DNA of 64,000 nt from Deuterostichococcus epilithicus (GCA_033439295.1 JAVTLE010000011.1:1550082-1614081), one strand, 5' to 3'; numbered from the stretch's first letter, positions 1 through 12,770 are shown. The notes: generated by a model not told the origin, from the letters alone. Numbers and translations are program-made.

Positions 1-2081
1 GCCGAGTGCATCAGGTGGCCTGCAAACCCATCTGCAGCCACGCCCTTGCTACACTACCGGTGCAGAGTGTGTATCATTTCTGAGTTCAACATCTGTTCAT
101 GTCTGTTGCATGGACAGCAGCCCACCTGTCAGCGGGCGGCAAAGCAGCTGCGTCGCCCGATGGGGCCAGCGACGCCAGCGACATGGGCAGCGGCAGCGTG
201 CGGTGGCTGCCAAAGTGCACAAAGCGCGGCTGCGTCGGCAGCCACCGGGCGCCCACCAGCGCAGCATCCCGCAGCGCGTTCCAGCCACGCAGGTAGCCGG
301 GCAGGCTGGACGCGGCATGGCCGGAGGCCGCCGGCAGGCCGTCACCGTCGGCTGCAGGATCGCCCTCCCGCTGCGCGGCTCCTGCCGCTGCCGACGACTG
401 GACGCCTGCTGACTGCGCGCCATCGCCTGCCAGCTGCGCCTGGCCGCTGCTGCCGCCAGCGTTGGCAACCTGCGCCTCCACCGCGCTCAGTTGCTTGGCG
501 GCCGGGGCGCCAGCTGCCAGCATCGTCCGCGGCACGGGGTCCTCTGTGCCGAGGCACGGAGACCAGCCCTCAGTCGAAAGCAGGGGGCCGCTATGAGGGC
601 GGCAGCAGACTCCCAGAGGCATCAGTCACTGTGCAACGTCCGTCTTTGCAGAAGAGCAGCATGCATGCTGCAGTCCATGCGCCGCGAAATACCGGCAGAC
701 TCTCAGGTGCAGAGCAGAGGACGCACCTGGCAGAACGAAGCTGCTGAAGCAGCCGTGCCAGCCGCGCAGGCTGACGTGGTCTGCCAGCGCCGCGTTGCCG
801 ATCGCCGGCATGCCAAAGGTGACGCAGCGGATGCTGCCGCTGCCGTCGAAATCACCCAGCGCCCGCAGCAGACGCAGCGTGCACAGCACTGCTATCGCAC
901 CTGCACAGGGTGCGCACCCGCAGGGTTGCACGCCCTCTCAGCACAGTGTCGGCCCGCATTACGTCTGGGAACCCTACCTGGTGAAGAGTGACAGGCAAGC
1001 TGTCGTACAGACATCAGCCTGACGGCGTCTGCAATTCGACAACAATCTGCACAGGACCCATGAAGGGGCTCACCTCCGAGGGAGTGCCCGCAGAAGACGA
1101 GGCGCTGGCGGCGCTGCTGCGCCCAGGCGAACAGCGCTTCGGCTGGCACATGTTGCGAGCGGTCCAGGAAGCCCCTGTGCACCGACTGCACGCAGGGAAA
1201 ATGGGAGTCTTCAGGGACGAGTAAATAAATATAAGGAATGAGTAATTAAGATAAGCGATACAGATTGCCGTGGTGCACCACTGCATGGAGGCGGTTAAGA
1301 GTGTCGAAGGACGAGGGCTTGCAGCAGTATGTCGCCGTGGAGGGCGATCGGAGCCTCGCAGGGCGAGACTGTGCAGCAGTGCTTTGGCGCAGTGCAGTCC
1401 TTCACTGCCACAGCGGACTCATCAAGGGGTGATGCCGTAAGGGCAGGAACCTCTTTGCAACCATATCCAGGATGTCCAATAATCAACAGATGCACGGCGG
1501 TGCCCACCAGCTGCTCCTGAGCCTCCGGCGTGTCCTGGTCCCAGATGGGTCGCAGCCAGAAGTTCAGGTCGGTGACCAGGTCGCGGCCGCCTTTCGTGCC
1601 CTGCAGTGCAACGTACAGCGCGTCGCCGGCGCTCGCCAGTAGGTACCTGCACCGGATGCATGCAGATTGTTGACAGCAGCGGTGGCGGCGGTACTAATGA
1701 AGCAGCAGATGGCGACAGCAATGCAATGGATCCAGGCTGTGCTCATGCGTTCGGCAATATAGGTCCACCTGTGTGCCACGTGCGGCAGTGCGCACTGCAC
1801 ATGCGACAGGGTGCACGCATCGCCAAACTGCCGCTTCCAGGCAGATAGCGCATCCGCAGCGGCCTGCGGCCCGCCGTCGCAGGCCTTGTAGGCGCTCTCG
1901 CACAGCAGCAGCGCGTTCACGACTTCCTGCAATCACCTTTCAATTGCATTGCTGGTCAATGAAACAATGAGAAGCACAAAACGAGGCACGGACAATGTTG
2001 TGAGCCGCGCTCGCGCACCTGTGCCTCCTCGATGCTGCGAACTTGCAGCGCCGAGAAGAAGCGCTCCTGCTGGCTGGACAT
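1..2081 (-). CDS. Class 3 (alpha/beta-hydrolase) lipase, 3' end off the left edge
   Basis: Predicted serine lipase/acylhydrolase of the plant-type lipase class 3 family, acting on an acylglycerol or polar-lipid ester. Exons on the minus strand: 2019-2081, 1769-1926, 1496-1646, 1074-1185, 727-900, 91-543 and 1-31 (partial); all phases agree. The start MSSQQERFF at 2081 is the first Met of the open frame. Exon 3 carries LYVALQGTKGGRDLVTD, typical of the family before the lid. Exon 4 ends in the nucleophile elbow FCGHSLGG, split by an intron inside the glycines. Exon 5 has IRCVTFGMPAIGN, and exon 6 has EDPVPRTM, where the family's acidic triad residue lies, followed by a low-complexity Ala/Gly/Ser insert of about 55 residues and then PRFVHFGSHR. 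The last visible residues, GFAGHLMHS, should approach the catalytic His. Substrate cannot be told from sequence. An extra small exon between 1185 and 1496 cannot be excluded. Confidence 0.85.
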
Positions 2082-2683
2082 CGCTTCGCTACCTTGTTAA
2101 TGCTACTCTTCGCCTCTAACTAGGCTTGCCGTGCGTTTAGGAGAGGTGCGGGGTGGTGACCACGTTGTAGAGATTGAGGCCATCAGCAGGAAAGCACGCA
2201 GCGCTGCCACCTGACAGACGCGAGTTATTGATGCGACTCGGCGCCCATACTGCGGCTCAATACCGACAAATGTGCTACGACACGAACTAGGCTGAGCTGG
2301 AAAAGAGTTTCGGGACTTGGGAAACCTGCAGCAATCCCCAGCGTTCGATGCCACAGCAACAGCATGTGGTCGTTTGCAGCTACAGCACTCAACTGTGTGC
2401 TCATCGCGCGGAATTATTTGCAGGCCAACCGCGGAGTCGAACGCAGGAGTACGCCTGAACCGATTAGGACTGATCTCGGTCGGGTCGGACACTTGACGGT
2501 GGCTCTTACCATCTGCAAGCCTACTGGTCACTTGGACTGGAAGGCGATCGGAGACTTTGCCGACTTGCAATCATTCGGCAGAGGCTTGCAGGGTGCTCTG
2601 CCTGATTCCAAGCACTCGCCGGAGCAGCAGGCTCAGCGCAGCTGCTGTTGCTGCTAGTACGGACTCAGAGTCGACAAACAAGC

Positions 2684-3785
<1,102 letters not shown>

Positions 3786-4270
3786 ATACCCACCAACTTG
3801 CCGATGCCCAAAGGCTGAACGATTTAGGTAGTACATCTCGTGGCTTTGGGGTAGCGTCATAAAGCAGCGGCGAACCTTTCAGCCTGGTCACATATATCAT
3901 CAAAGCACACCACTGCAATCTGCACAATGGCTGCCCTCGGAGCCGTGGGCCTAATAAAACCAACCCAAAGCCCTCAATCGCAACAGGAATGGACGACACC
4001 AAGGTTGCGCGTACCCGCCGATGTTTATGGATTTACTGATGTGGCATTGGGTAAGTGGGGATCGTCGACAAAACAGGGTGACGTTGGGCTCCTGGAGCAA
4101 GATGGATGTGCAGGTGCAGTTCTCACAGCTGCAGGCTTTTCAAAGACGTCTTGAATCTCACGGACCATATTGCCCGGCACGCACGTCAGAGCAGCCCTTC
4201 TGTGACACTGAGCTCTGCATACCCGGTGAAGCCTTCGAGTCTTTGCGTAGACGTATTGTGAGCACGCAGG
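3786..4270. other. Intergenic spacer between TRAPPC3 and the S26 homologue
   Basis: About 485 bases that must contain the TRAPPC3 3' UTR and the promoter/5' UTR of the next gene. I see no convincing open frame, RNA gene or repeat here. A short 5' UTR exon of the downstream gene could lie within it but no clear donor decides this. Confidence 0.5.
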
Positions 4271-5759
4271 ATGGGTGCCAAGGCCTGGAGCTTGCGGTAC
4301 CTGGTCCAAAAGCTGCAGCTGGGGATCGAGGAGATGATCGGCCAGTTTCCCACGTCTAGCAGTGCCACGGTGGCCCTCACAAAGGGCATCGAGGCCTACC
4401 GACGGGTGAGCACGCTGCCTGAGTGCTGCACGCCTGCAATTGAAGTGCTTCTGGCGTCCCTTGACGCCAAACCAGTTCTCGAGACAGCACTTGACAACCT
4501 GAGCTGAGGAGGGGCTTGACACCGGCACGCAGGAGCTTACCACGGTGATGTACCTTTCCGGAGCTGCCATGGTGAGGCGTGCATGCCTGACCGCCGCAGC
4601 AGCTTTGTAATCTCGCATCCATCTTGTACATTGACGCTCTGTGCTTTGACAGTTGCTCCTCACCGCCGGCTTTGCCGCACACCCGCACGGCAAAATGCGC
4701 TATCCCAACTCCGCTATGCACAACGACCCCGGCTGCCACATCGTCCTGCAGGCGCCGACGTTGAACCCTGCAGCGCTCAGCTCAAACTCCACCGGCCTCG
4801 TGGACCGCCTGTTGGTGCGCAACATTCCGCGGCCCTCGCATCGCTCGGTGTTCGTCGGCGATGTGGTCGCGTTCAACAGCCCGCTGTCGCCGACCTCGGA
4901 GCAGGTAAGCACTTTGGTCAACGTGCTCTCTTTCGCTAATGCCTGCTGCTGACACGTGCCAAAGCACAACCTGTGACCTGAAGCATCATTGAGAGCTGTC
5001 CGTTTGCTGCTGTCCGCCTAGCTTTTGCAAATCGCATGTCAAGATGCTCAGCAGCCGCCCTCAACATGCAGAGCGTGATGGTGCGGCGGGTCGGGGCGGG
5101 CCCGGGCGACGAGATGGTGTCGGACGACCCCGACTGCTCCCCCTTCCGGATACCTGATGGCCACTGCTGGGTGCTGGCGGACAACGAGGAGCTGGCGCCA
5201 CCTGCTGTGATTGACAGCCGCAGCTTTGGGCCACTGCCGCTTGACAGCGTCCTCGGCCGCATCATGTGAGTGAGCAGCAGACGTGCAGTTGGACATGTAC
5301 TTGCGGCTCTGCTGCCGAAGTGTGTGTCCCGTCGCAGTATCGACAGCCGCAGATGCGTGCTGCTGTGGCCGCAAGACGTCCTGTGCGGCACCGTGTGAGC
5401 ACAGACCAGCTGGGCATGACAGCAGATGCCGATAAGGCCCGCAGTGGGCGCCGGGGGTAGCAGGCGCTGAAATGTGCATGTTTTCATACCACACACATCA
5501 AGCAGTAGCCTTGTAGCGCGACACCTTGTCGTCTCTGACATCACAAGCTCTCGCAGCATCATAGCATGCCACTACTGACATGGCGCATCCTCTGTGCAGG
5601 TATTTTTATCGGTCGCAATCAGATTATGGAGTGGTGGAAAACAGCCCGCAAGCCTCAGCGTCAGATGAGGCGGTGCTCGACGCAGAGCTGGATCTGGACA
5701 AGCTCCGAGTCGGGGACGGCAAGAGCAGCAGTGACGATGGGGAGGAGCCGGGAGTATGA
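4271..5759 (+). CDS. S26 signal-peptidase-like membrane protein, probably catalytically inactive
   Basis: Homologue of type I (S26) signal peptidases, closest in my recollection to the plant At1g06200/At2g31140 group related to the organellar inner-membrane peptidases. Exons: 4271-4405, 4533-4571, 4653-4904, 5072-5265 and 5600-5759; phases agree and give about 259 residues. After an N-terminal helical segment comes a likely membrane span, VMYLSGAAMLLLTAGFAAHP. Then APTLNPAAL stands where peptidases have Ser-x-Met-x-Pro-Thr, and LLVRNIP, FVGDVVAFNSPL, MVRRVGAGPGDEM, FRIPDGHCWVLADNEE and DSRSFGPLPLDSVLGRIMY follow the S26 fold in order. The nucleophile Ser position reads Leu and the general-base Lys position reads Arg, so I infer a non-peptidase. 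The C-terminus is acidic (SSSDDGEEPGV). Start is the Met right before the conserved helix; an upstream exon is possible. The next TGTAA lies near 6187, far downstream. Confidence 0.82.
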
Positions 5760-6690
5760 AGGGTGGCATGGCATCATGCGGGACAAGGCTCGGCATCGTG
5801 TTGGGCAAGTCGCCACGGTGACGCTGTTGCTGCTTTCAGAGCACCAGAACGAAAACATATCACTTGCACGATCGATTACCATCAACGAGCTCAGGAGCGC
5901 AGCCCTGCGCAGGCATCTGCACTCCATCGCTTGGCTGCTGGTCCTGCTTCTGGACATGTGTATGTAGAGCTTGCGGCGCTCCTAGATTCGCGATGGCCAA
6001 TTTCTGGCGAGGTGTGGGCCGAGCAATCATCGGCAGGCGGGAGAAGGGAAGTGGACAGGGTCAACCCTCGTGTACGAACATCGTTTTCGGGAGTTCATAT
6101 ATGGTGTGGTACACATTGCGGCAACAATGACGAATTTTGTGGCAGGCAATGGCAGCAAATGGATCCAGGCATATCTGTACCACGGCTGTAAAATACTATT
6201 ACTGCGTTGAAAGATGCTGACCACAAATTAGGCCATTCGATGACAGCAAGGGAGCAGGAGGGAGACCTGTCGGAGATTGGACGACCATCTCGAGCACCCT
6301 CTCCGGATTGGAGTGTTGTCCTTCTGGGCAATCTGCTTTCGCAGACAGTCCTGGATCCTTTCGCGGTTACGGACAGCTTGGTCAGCTATTAGCTTCCTTT
6401 ACAGCATCCACAGATCACGTCGCGTCTCTGAAGCGCTTTCAAACGACGTGGGCAGCTTCGCCCGTGTGCGATGGCGTCCTTGCTGCGCGCAGGATCGCTG
6501 CTCCCGTTCCCGTTTAGGATGTAAATCCGTCGCATCCAGCATTTCAACACCTCAAGTGACGTCTACCGAGCGCATGTCGCATGAGCTTGCCAGGCGCGCG
6601 GATGCGCAGCCGCGGCAGCACGACAGTAGCATCCTGCAAGGCAGCAACCGTACAGCGCCAGATTCCGTACATCATAGAGACAAATTCTAA
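5760..6690. other. No gene recognised
   Basis: About 930 bases after the S26 homologue. Short open frames on both strands show no recognisable domain, no consistent splice pattern and no repeat shared with the mobile-element region to the right. It includes the 3' UTR of the upstream gene (TGTAA at about 6187). Confidence 0.4.
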
Positions 6691-7345
6691 ACACTCATCA
6701 CCACCCACACAGTGTTTTCGAACACTCACGACCACCCATCACTCACCACCACTCGTTACTACCCGCCACCTGCCGCCGCTTGCCACCNTCAGCCGCCACC
6801 CCCTGCCACCCCCACCCGCCACCACCACTCGCCGCAGCCCACCACCCGGCACTCCCCACCATCCACCGCTCACCGCCACTTGCCGCCGCCACCTGCCACC
6901 TGCCACCTGCCGCCTGCCAGCTGCCACCTGCTTCTTTGTTGGCTTGCCACCCGGCACCCACCGCCCGTCACCCGTCACTGTCCGCCACCCGCCACGCGCC
7001 ACTCAGACAATGTTTTTTTATACTCACCACCACCCACATAGTGTTTTCGAACACTCACGACCACCCGTCACTCACCACCTCTTTTCCAGCCGCCATCTGC
7101 CGCCGCTTGCCACCGTCAGCCGCCACCCNCNGNCACTGCCACCACTTGCCCCTTTATGCCGCACGCCGCCACCCGCCGACACTGCCNCCACTTGCCCCTT
7201 GCCATCCTCCCACCGCCTTCCTACCCGCCGCCTCGTCACCGTCATCACCGTACTGCCGCATCACCCCGCTTGCACCTTCACCCTCACCGTCGTCGTCACC
7301 ATCCACACTACACACGCAAACACGAATGAAAAAATCCAATCATCG
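6690..7345. repeat. C-rich, (CCGCCAC)-type minisatellite with assembly Ns
   Basis: Degenerate array of short units such as CCGCCACC and TGCCACC, almost free of G on the plus strand. Ambiguous bases at about 6788, 7129, 7131, 7133 and 7187 show that assembly struggled here. A phrase of about 60 bases containing GTGTTTTCGAACACTCACGA occurs twice (around 6705-6765 and 7035-7075). The long Pro/His/Thr-rich open frames here are by-products of composition. The same unit appears in reverse complement at about 21.79-22.11 kb, beside the far part of the LINE cluster. Confidence 0.8.
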
Positions 7346-7558
7346 CCGTCACCATCACCGTCATCATCACCGAGACTTGGAGGGAGAGCACATGGAAGCA
7401 GACCGGATTCCACTAATAGCACGGACTCATGTAGAGCCAGGCACCCGCGGAACCCGCTGGCATGGAGGCGTCGACCACAGATGACTGGGGTGTCCGGCGT
7501 TGCGCGTTAGCCGATAACTGGCGGCGTCAACCGCTTAGATGTCAGCCATTGCCCTAAA

Positions 7559-7825
7559 CCCCAAGTGGTTGGAAAACGGAAAAATACCCATGGGGTCTCG
7601 AGTTCGATTCCTTATGCGGACAAAAAAAAGGAGTGAATTGGGTCATAGTCATACATATGATTGCCCTGCTTTCGCATTGCTTCTGCAATCACCCATCGCT
7701 ATCGATCACCTTCGGGTGACACACCACCATCTCTTGGTTGTGTATATAAGTGGATTTAATTCCACTTTCACAACCAACCTTCCGGTCAAAGGCTCTTTCA
7801 CTTTTCACGCTCCACCACCCCCACC
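7559..7825 (+). mobile_element. R270 repeat copy a
   Basis: Copy of the ~270-bp repeat I call R270. It runs from CCAAGTGGTTGGAAAACGG through a tRNA B-box-like GAGTTCGATTCC, then TGTATATAAGTGG (TATA-like) and ends in the 36-bp terminal motif that finishes CTCCACCACCCCCA. The 5' terminal repeat is reduced to its last few bases. Confidence 0.75.
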
Positions 7826-7833
7826 CCCTTTGC

Positions 7834-8190
7834 GAGCGCCAGCCCTCTGTTACCTTGGGCTCGGTTGCTTTCACCAGCATGCAGGACGCCTCGCGGTGGA
7901 ACGGCCCCAGCGAGCCAGAGAGCTCGGCGCATTGTGCGCTACCGGCCTACATGTCTACGCGGGGTTTACTGGGTTTACCCGCGGGTGCCGTGGCACATAG
8001 AGACTTTAGCTCCACGTCTTACTTAGCGCGCTGGTTTGTCAGTGGATTGTTCCAGCCGCGTGTGCATGGCTCTGCTGCCGCCGCCGCCGTGACCCCGCAC
8101 TTGCATGACCATCACATAGGTCAGCCTCATGGGGACTGTTGCCTTTCGCTAGTCTCACAGGACCCCAAACAAACAAACAAACAAAAATTA
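7834..8190 (+). mobile_element. Diverged LINE 3' end with (AAAC)n tail
   Basis: The first ~170 bases match the 3' UTR of the main LINE family (CATGCAGGACGCCTCGCGG, then GGTTTACTGGGTTTACCCGC), but the rest diverges and ends in CCAAACAAACAAACAAACAAA instead of (CCAAGT)n. It looks like a related LINE subfamily or a hybrid 3' end that uses a different tail. No coding part is present. Confidence 0.5.
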
Positions 8191-8204
8191 TAGGACCTGC
8201 ATTC

Positions 8205-8400
8205 CCCAGTGGTTTCAGCGTCCTCCACCGACATTATTCGAACGACGATTCCTTTGCAGATCCACCCCGCCACGCCCTCGTTCACACATGGGATGCCGCA
8301 TTGTGCCGCATTGCCTTGTTCTAGGACTTGGCTTTGGTCTGGACGCCCACAGTAAAAAACAAACAAACAAACAAAAACACAAACAAACAAACAAAAAAGA
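8205..8400 (+). mobile_element. Small (AAAC)n-tailed element, copy 1
   Basis: Short non-coding element containing GCCGCATTGCCTTGTTCTAG and GGTCTGGACGCCCACAGTAA, followed by a double (AAAC)n tail from about 8357 to 8400. Related copies lie at 9640-9770, 13757-13890 and 26935-27060. Size and simple 3' tail suggest a SINE or a heavily truncated LINE 3' end; I see no clear A/B box. Confidence 0.55.
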
Positions 8401-9201
8401 CATCCCGCAGCCTTGGCAGCGGGAGGTTAGGCTTAGCATGTGGTTTTCAGTCCTTGGCTTTTGTGTCTGCTTCCACCGCAGGGCGCCTCACGGCGTTTCC
8501 GGTCCCAGCGAGCCAGAGAGCTCGGCGCCTTGTGCGCAACTGGTCCTGTATGTCTGCGCGGGGTTTACTGGGTTTACCCGCGGGTGCTGTGGCACATGAC
8601 TCTATGACTGGACATGGTTGCCGATGTCGTTTTGATCTGCTCGACGCCCTTTCCGTTTGTTCCCTCAGCATGTCGCTTGCTGTTGCGCATTCCGACCGCC
8701 TTCGGGCCTGTGCTATAGTCAGCCACTTGACTGCACAGTATGTAACCAAGTCCAAGTCCAAGTCCAAGTCCAAGTCGCTTGCTGTTGCGCATTCCGATGG
8801 CCTTCGGGCCTGTGCTATAGTCAGCCACTTGACTGCACAGTATGTAACCAAGTCCAAGTCCAAGTCCAAGCCTTGGCTGTTGTGTTTGGCCTGTTTCCAC
8901 CAGCATGCAGGGCGCCTCACGGCGTTTCCGGTCCCAGCGAGCCAGAGAGCTCGGCGCCTTGTGCGCAACTGGTCCTGTATGTCTGCGCGGGGTTTACTGG
9001 GTTTACCCGCGGGTGTTGTGGCACATGACTCTATGACTGGACATGGTTGCCGATGTCGTTTTGGTCTGCTCGACGTCTTCCCCGCTTGTTTCCTCAGCTT
9101 GTCGCCTGCTGTTGCGCATTCCGACCGCCTTTGGGCCTGTGCTATGGTCCGCCACTTGACTGCACAGTATGTAACCAAGTCCATGTCCAAGTCCATTATC
9201 C
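8401..9201 (+). mobile_element. Three head-to-tail LINE 3' ends
   Basis: Non-coding LINE 3' UTR ends arranged in tandem on the plus strand: about 8401-8776, a 100-bp piece at 8777-8872, and 8873-9201. The first two end in (CCAAGT)n; the third tail (about 9176-9200) is degenerate. The next copy starts directly on the previous tail. The ~400-residue open frames across this stretch only reflect repeat composition. Confidence 0.8.
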
Positions 9202-9216
9202 AGTGCGAGTGCGGCT

Positions 9217-10752
9217 TGGACTTGGACTTGGTTACATACTGTGCAGTCAAGTGGCTGACTATAGCACAGGCCCGAAGGCAGTCGGAATGCGCAATAGCAA
9301 GCGACAAGCTGAGGGAACAAACGGAAAGGGCGTCGAGCCGACCAAAACGACATCGGCAACCATGTCCAGTCATAGAGTCATGTGCCACAGCACCCGCGGG
9401 TAAACCCAGTAAATCCCGCGCAGATATACGGGACCAGTCGCGCACAAAGCGCCAAGCTCTTTGGCTCGCTGGGACCGGAAACGCCGTGAGGCGCCCTACA
9501 TGCTGGTGGAAACAGGCCAAACACAAAAGCCAAGGACTGAAAAACACATGCTAGGCCTAACCTCCCGCTGCCGAGGCTGCGGGATGTTTGACTGCGCAAC
9601 ATGCCTAAAGTGCCCCCGGCACCTGAGTCAGCCGCTCCACCCCGCCGCGCCCTCGTTCACACGTGGGATGCCGCACATTGTGCCGCATTGCCTTGTTCTA
9701 GGACTCGGCTTTGGTCTGGACGCCCACTGTAAAAACAAACAAACAAACAAACAAACAAAATTTAGCCGCTCCCGTCGCAGGAATCCGCTAGCGCTATGGC
9801 ACACCACTCCGAAACCCAAACACAGAGAATGAAATCGCCATCTACCCCCATGCCGACCCCAAAAGTCCCGACAGCAGGGTGCCCTCTGCCTCGAAAGCAT
9901 GATGATGATAGGCCTCATTGAGAGCTCGAGCCCCAGCCCACTAGCTCCGCGCAGCGATCGGCGCAATGCCGCAGAAACACCCCCAAGCTAGCAGGGTCCT
10001 GCTGCATGAACGCCTCGACTGTGGCGTCGCCCCGGCTGAACAACTCCACGTGCTGGAGGCGCTGGTCTAGCAGAGCAGAAACCCCCAGAGCATGTGTCCT
10101 GCGTCATCAACCTCGCCGTTGTCGCAGCGCTGACAGCTGCGCTGCTCGCGCGGCAGACCGGCCCACCGCCCTGTCTCCACCCGCAGCCAATGGGAGCCGG
10201 TGCGAAACTGCGCCAGCCGAACGCGGCCGGTCCTGGAGGCCACCGCCTGCAGATACATAGCTGGTTCGTAGGCACCAAAAGCCAGAGGGCCCCGAATCTG
10301 CAGCCACTCGCGTACCTTGCGGGCGTCGCTGCCATTCGCCGACTCAAAGTGTCGGCGCTGCAGCACCGCCGTGGCTGCGTCAGGGTCGATGTGCTGCGGC
10401 AAACCGTCAACAATGGGGGACATGAAGTCCAGGAACGAGGCCACCTGGGCTGCCCAGCAAGCCGAGTGGATGCCGCCGCCGCGGCCGGCCATGCTGACGT
10501 TCTCGAGGAAGGCCTGCTTGGTGAGCCGCGTGTCGGGCATGTCCACCAGCCGGTTCCAGAAGCGGCAGATCAGCGTCACTGCTGTGTGCGCCGCCTCAAA
10601 GCGGCCCGCCTCGCCGAGTAGCGCCGCCTTGGGCGTGCCTGCACGCACGCCAAGAAGAGCCCGCAAAAAGCTCCTCTGCACTTTCTCACAAGCCACCATG
10701 CCGCTGGCCTTGCCACACAGCGCCCCAGGCCCCCAAGTCTCCACACCGTACA
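9217..10752 (-). mobile_element. LINE copy, ORF2 C-terminus plus 3' UTR (left arm of inverted repeat)
   Basis: 5'-truncated LINE reading right to left. It encodes the end of ORF2 (open frame 10067-10753, starting MYGVETWGPGALCGK, with the zinc-knuckle-like CQRCDNGEVDDAGHMLWG), then the 3' UTR and the tail at 9217. The frame ends early after GFLLC compared with copies reading GCSALLDQR, so one indel is present. The (AAAC)n-tailed element is inserted at 9640-9770. It is nearly identical to 12771-14307 in opposite orientation. Confidence 0.85.
9640..9770 (+). mobile_element. (AAAC)n-tailed element, copy 2, inserted in LINE 3' UTR
   Basis: Inserted in the LINE 3' UTR with a target-site duplication of about nine bases, AGCCGCTCC, on both sides. 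Its tail is (AAAC)n at about 9733-9760. The same insertion, same site, is present in the mirrored arm at 13757-13890, showing that the two arms descend from one copy. Confidence 0.7.
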
Positions 10753-10753
10753 T

Positions 10754-10831
10754 TTGGGGGGTGGTGGAGCGTGGAAAGTGAAAGAACCTTTGACCGGAAG
10801 GTTGGTTGTGAAAGTGGAATTAAATCCACTA
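10754..10831 (-). mobile_element. R270 copy b, partial
   Basis: Only the 3' terminal repeat and about 40 bases of the interior (to AATTAAATCCACT) remain, fused on one side to LINE ORF2 and on the other to another LINE tail at 10832. The R270/LINE junction is the same as at 12770. Confidence 0.75.
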
Positions 10832-11286
10832 CACTTGGACTTGGTTACATACTGTGCAGTCAAGTGGCTGACTATAGCACAGGCCCGAAGGCGGTCGGAA
10901 TGCGCAACAGCAAGCGACAAGCTGAGGGAACAAACGGAAAGGGCGTCGAGCAGATCAAAACGACATCGGCAACCATGTCCAGGCATAGAGTCATGTGCCA
11001 CAGCACCCGCGGGTAAACCCAGTAAACCCCGCGCAGACATACAGGACCAGTTGCGCACAAGGCGCCGAGCTCTCTGGCTCGCTGGGACCGGAAACGCCGT
11101 GAGGCGCCCTGCATGCTGGTGGAAGCAGACCAAACACAAAAGCCAAGGACTGAAAAACATCTGCTAAGCCTAACCTCCCGCTGCCATGGCTACGGGATGA
11201 TGTCTGACTGCGCAACATGCCTAAAGTGCCCCCGGCACCTGAGCTAGCCGCTCCCATCGCAGGATTCCGCGAGCGCTATGGCACAC
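10832..11286 (-). mobile_element. LINE 3' UTR fragment cut by the gypsy LTR
   Basis: Begins with the reverse tail ACTTGGACTTGGTTACATAC and covers most of the LINE 3' UTR up to GCGCTATGGCACACC, where the gypsy long terminal repeat starts. No coding sequence. Confidence 0.8.
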
Positions 11287-12513
11287 CTATAACAGAACGG
11301 GTGTTTATGTGCTAAGAGTCTCGACTTCGCTGTATGAGTGTATGATCCTAAGGATTTACAGAGGTGCCAAGTCTGCAAGTTGCGAAGTCCCGTATAGGTT
11401 CAGCAGGTCAGCATACCATGCCTGACCGTACAATACATGTTGTAAGAACGTTCATGTCAAGGCGAAGGAAGTGTACAGCCAATGAACGTTCGTACAGACA
11501 ACATGCGTCAGATCTTAGAAAGATCTGACACGAGCGAATCTAGGAAAAGGCCAAGGAAGGCTGTTCTACTACATACCTTCCCCACCTGAAAACGTTTTTG
11601 TCCTCAAAAACAGAAGGCAGGCCATCAGCATTTTTGCGAAACCACAGTCTGGGGTAAACCGCCAAAACCCCCAGCTGCTTTCCCTAGAGCTATCCCGTGC
11701 CACTGATTGGTCCCCGGGGGCGGTAGCTCTCATTCGTGGGAAAACAGGTGGTGCTGAATGGTCAAGTGGCTGAGCGCAAAAGCGGCGCCCAGCCATCGAG
11801 GAAACGTAGCTGCAAACAAAAGTCCAAAACGAACACGAGTATCTGCAAACGCACGAAATACCGCGCCAGTGAACCCTAGCCATGTCTATCTCGCTAAGGC
11901 CATCATTATGGCAGGGTATCGGCAGCAGCAAGCCAACCATTGGCTGCGCTGCAAGTGTGTGCTGATGGACGTCGGCGGCAGCAGCTGGCAGCGGCTCCGG
12001 CTGCGGCGCCAGCTGTGGCCTCGGCAGCGGTAGCGCCCATCATCAGCAGCACATTGGAGTGTGCGCCGATGGACGTCAGGCGGCGGCGCCAGCGGCGGCG
12101 GCGGCGGCGTCAGCGGCAGAGAGTACATGACACAGAAACAGGCTGCACCTGGTGACGCAGATGGCAGCGGTAGGAGTCATGACGGAGGTTTTAGGATGCG
12201 CCGATGTGGTCGGCGTCACGTCGCAGCGCCGCGTTCAGGTGGCCGTAGGGCTCCCAGGTGGCGTCGTGGAGCGGGTAGCCCTTCCATTGTACCAGGTACT
12301 CGCGGCACTTGCGGTGTTTGTTGTAGCGCGCGCGCAGGATGGACTCTGCGATGAATGCCTCGCCAACGTCAGGGTCCAGGACGGGGGCGGGGGGCGGCGC
12401 AGGCTGCTGTGCCTGCTGTCGGCGGGCAGCGGCGCGAGTGGGGAAGCGATCATCGTCGCTGCGGTAGGGCGCCAGACGTGAGACGTGGAAGACGTTGTGG
12501 ATGCGCCAGGTCT
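11287..12513 (-). mobile_element. Ty3/gypsy chromovirus fossil: chromodomain, polypurine tract and LTR
   Basis: Minus-strand 3' part of a Ty3/gypsy retrotransposon inserted in a LINE. From right to left: the end of the integrase region with WRIHNVFHVSRLAPYR and a chromodomain (YLVQWKGYPLHDATWEP), a low-complexity stretch near 11.95-12.15 kb, a polypurine tract at about 11576-11586 and a presumed long terminal repeat of roughly 285 bp at 11287-11573. The chromodomain places it among chromoviruses. It is an incomplete, broken relic; upstream parts are missing here. It is younger than the LINE it interrupts and older than the R270 copy abutting it at 12513. Confidence 0.75.
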
Positions 12514-12770
12514 TGGAAAACGGAAAAATACCCATGGGGTCTCGAGTTCGATTCCTCATGCGGACACAAAAAAGGAGTGAACTGGGTCATAGTCATACAT
12601 ATGACTGCCCTGCTTTCGCATTGCTTCGGCAATCACCCATCGCTATCGATCACCTTCGGGTGACACTCCACCATCTCTTGGTTGTGTATTTAAGTGGATT
12701 TAATTCCACTTTCACAACCAACCTTCCGGTCAAAGGTTCTTTCACTTTTCACGCTCAACCACCCCCCAAA
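12514..12770 (+). mobile_element. R270 copy c, fused to LINE ORF2
   Basis: Nearly complete interior and 3' terminal repeat, including GTGTATTTAAGTGG (a TATA-like block) about 75 bases upstream of the first Met of the downstream LINE frame. It abuts the gypsy fossil on the left and LINE sequence on the right. Confidence 0.75.

Noticed and set aside
6581-7510. Long Pro/His/Thr-rich open frames over the C-rich minisatellite
   Set aside because: They follow from stop-poor repeat composition, contain Ns and occur in several frames at once.
8328-9554. Open frames of about 370-410 residues on both strands
   Set aside because: They run over tandem LINE 3' UTR ends, repeat themselves internally and match non-coding parts of other LINE copies.
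12040-12130. GC-rich stretch as coding sequence (poly-Ala/Arg frames)
   Set aside because: Low-complexity trinucleotide repeat within the gypsy relic; all frames are similarly open.
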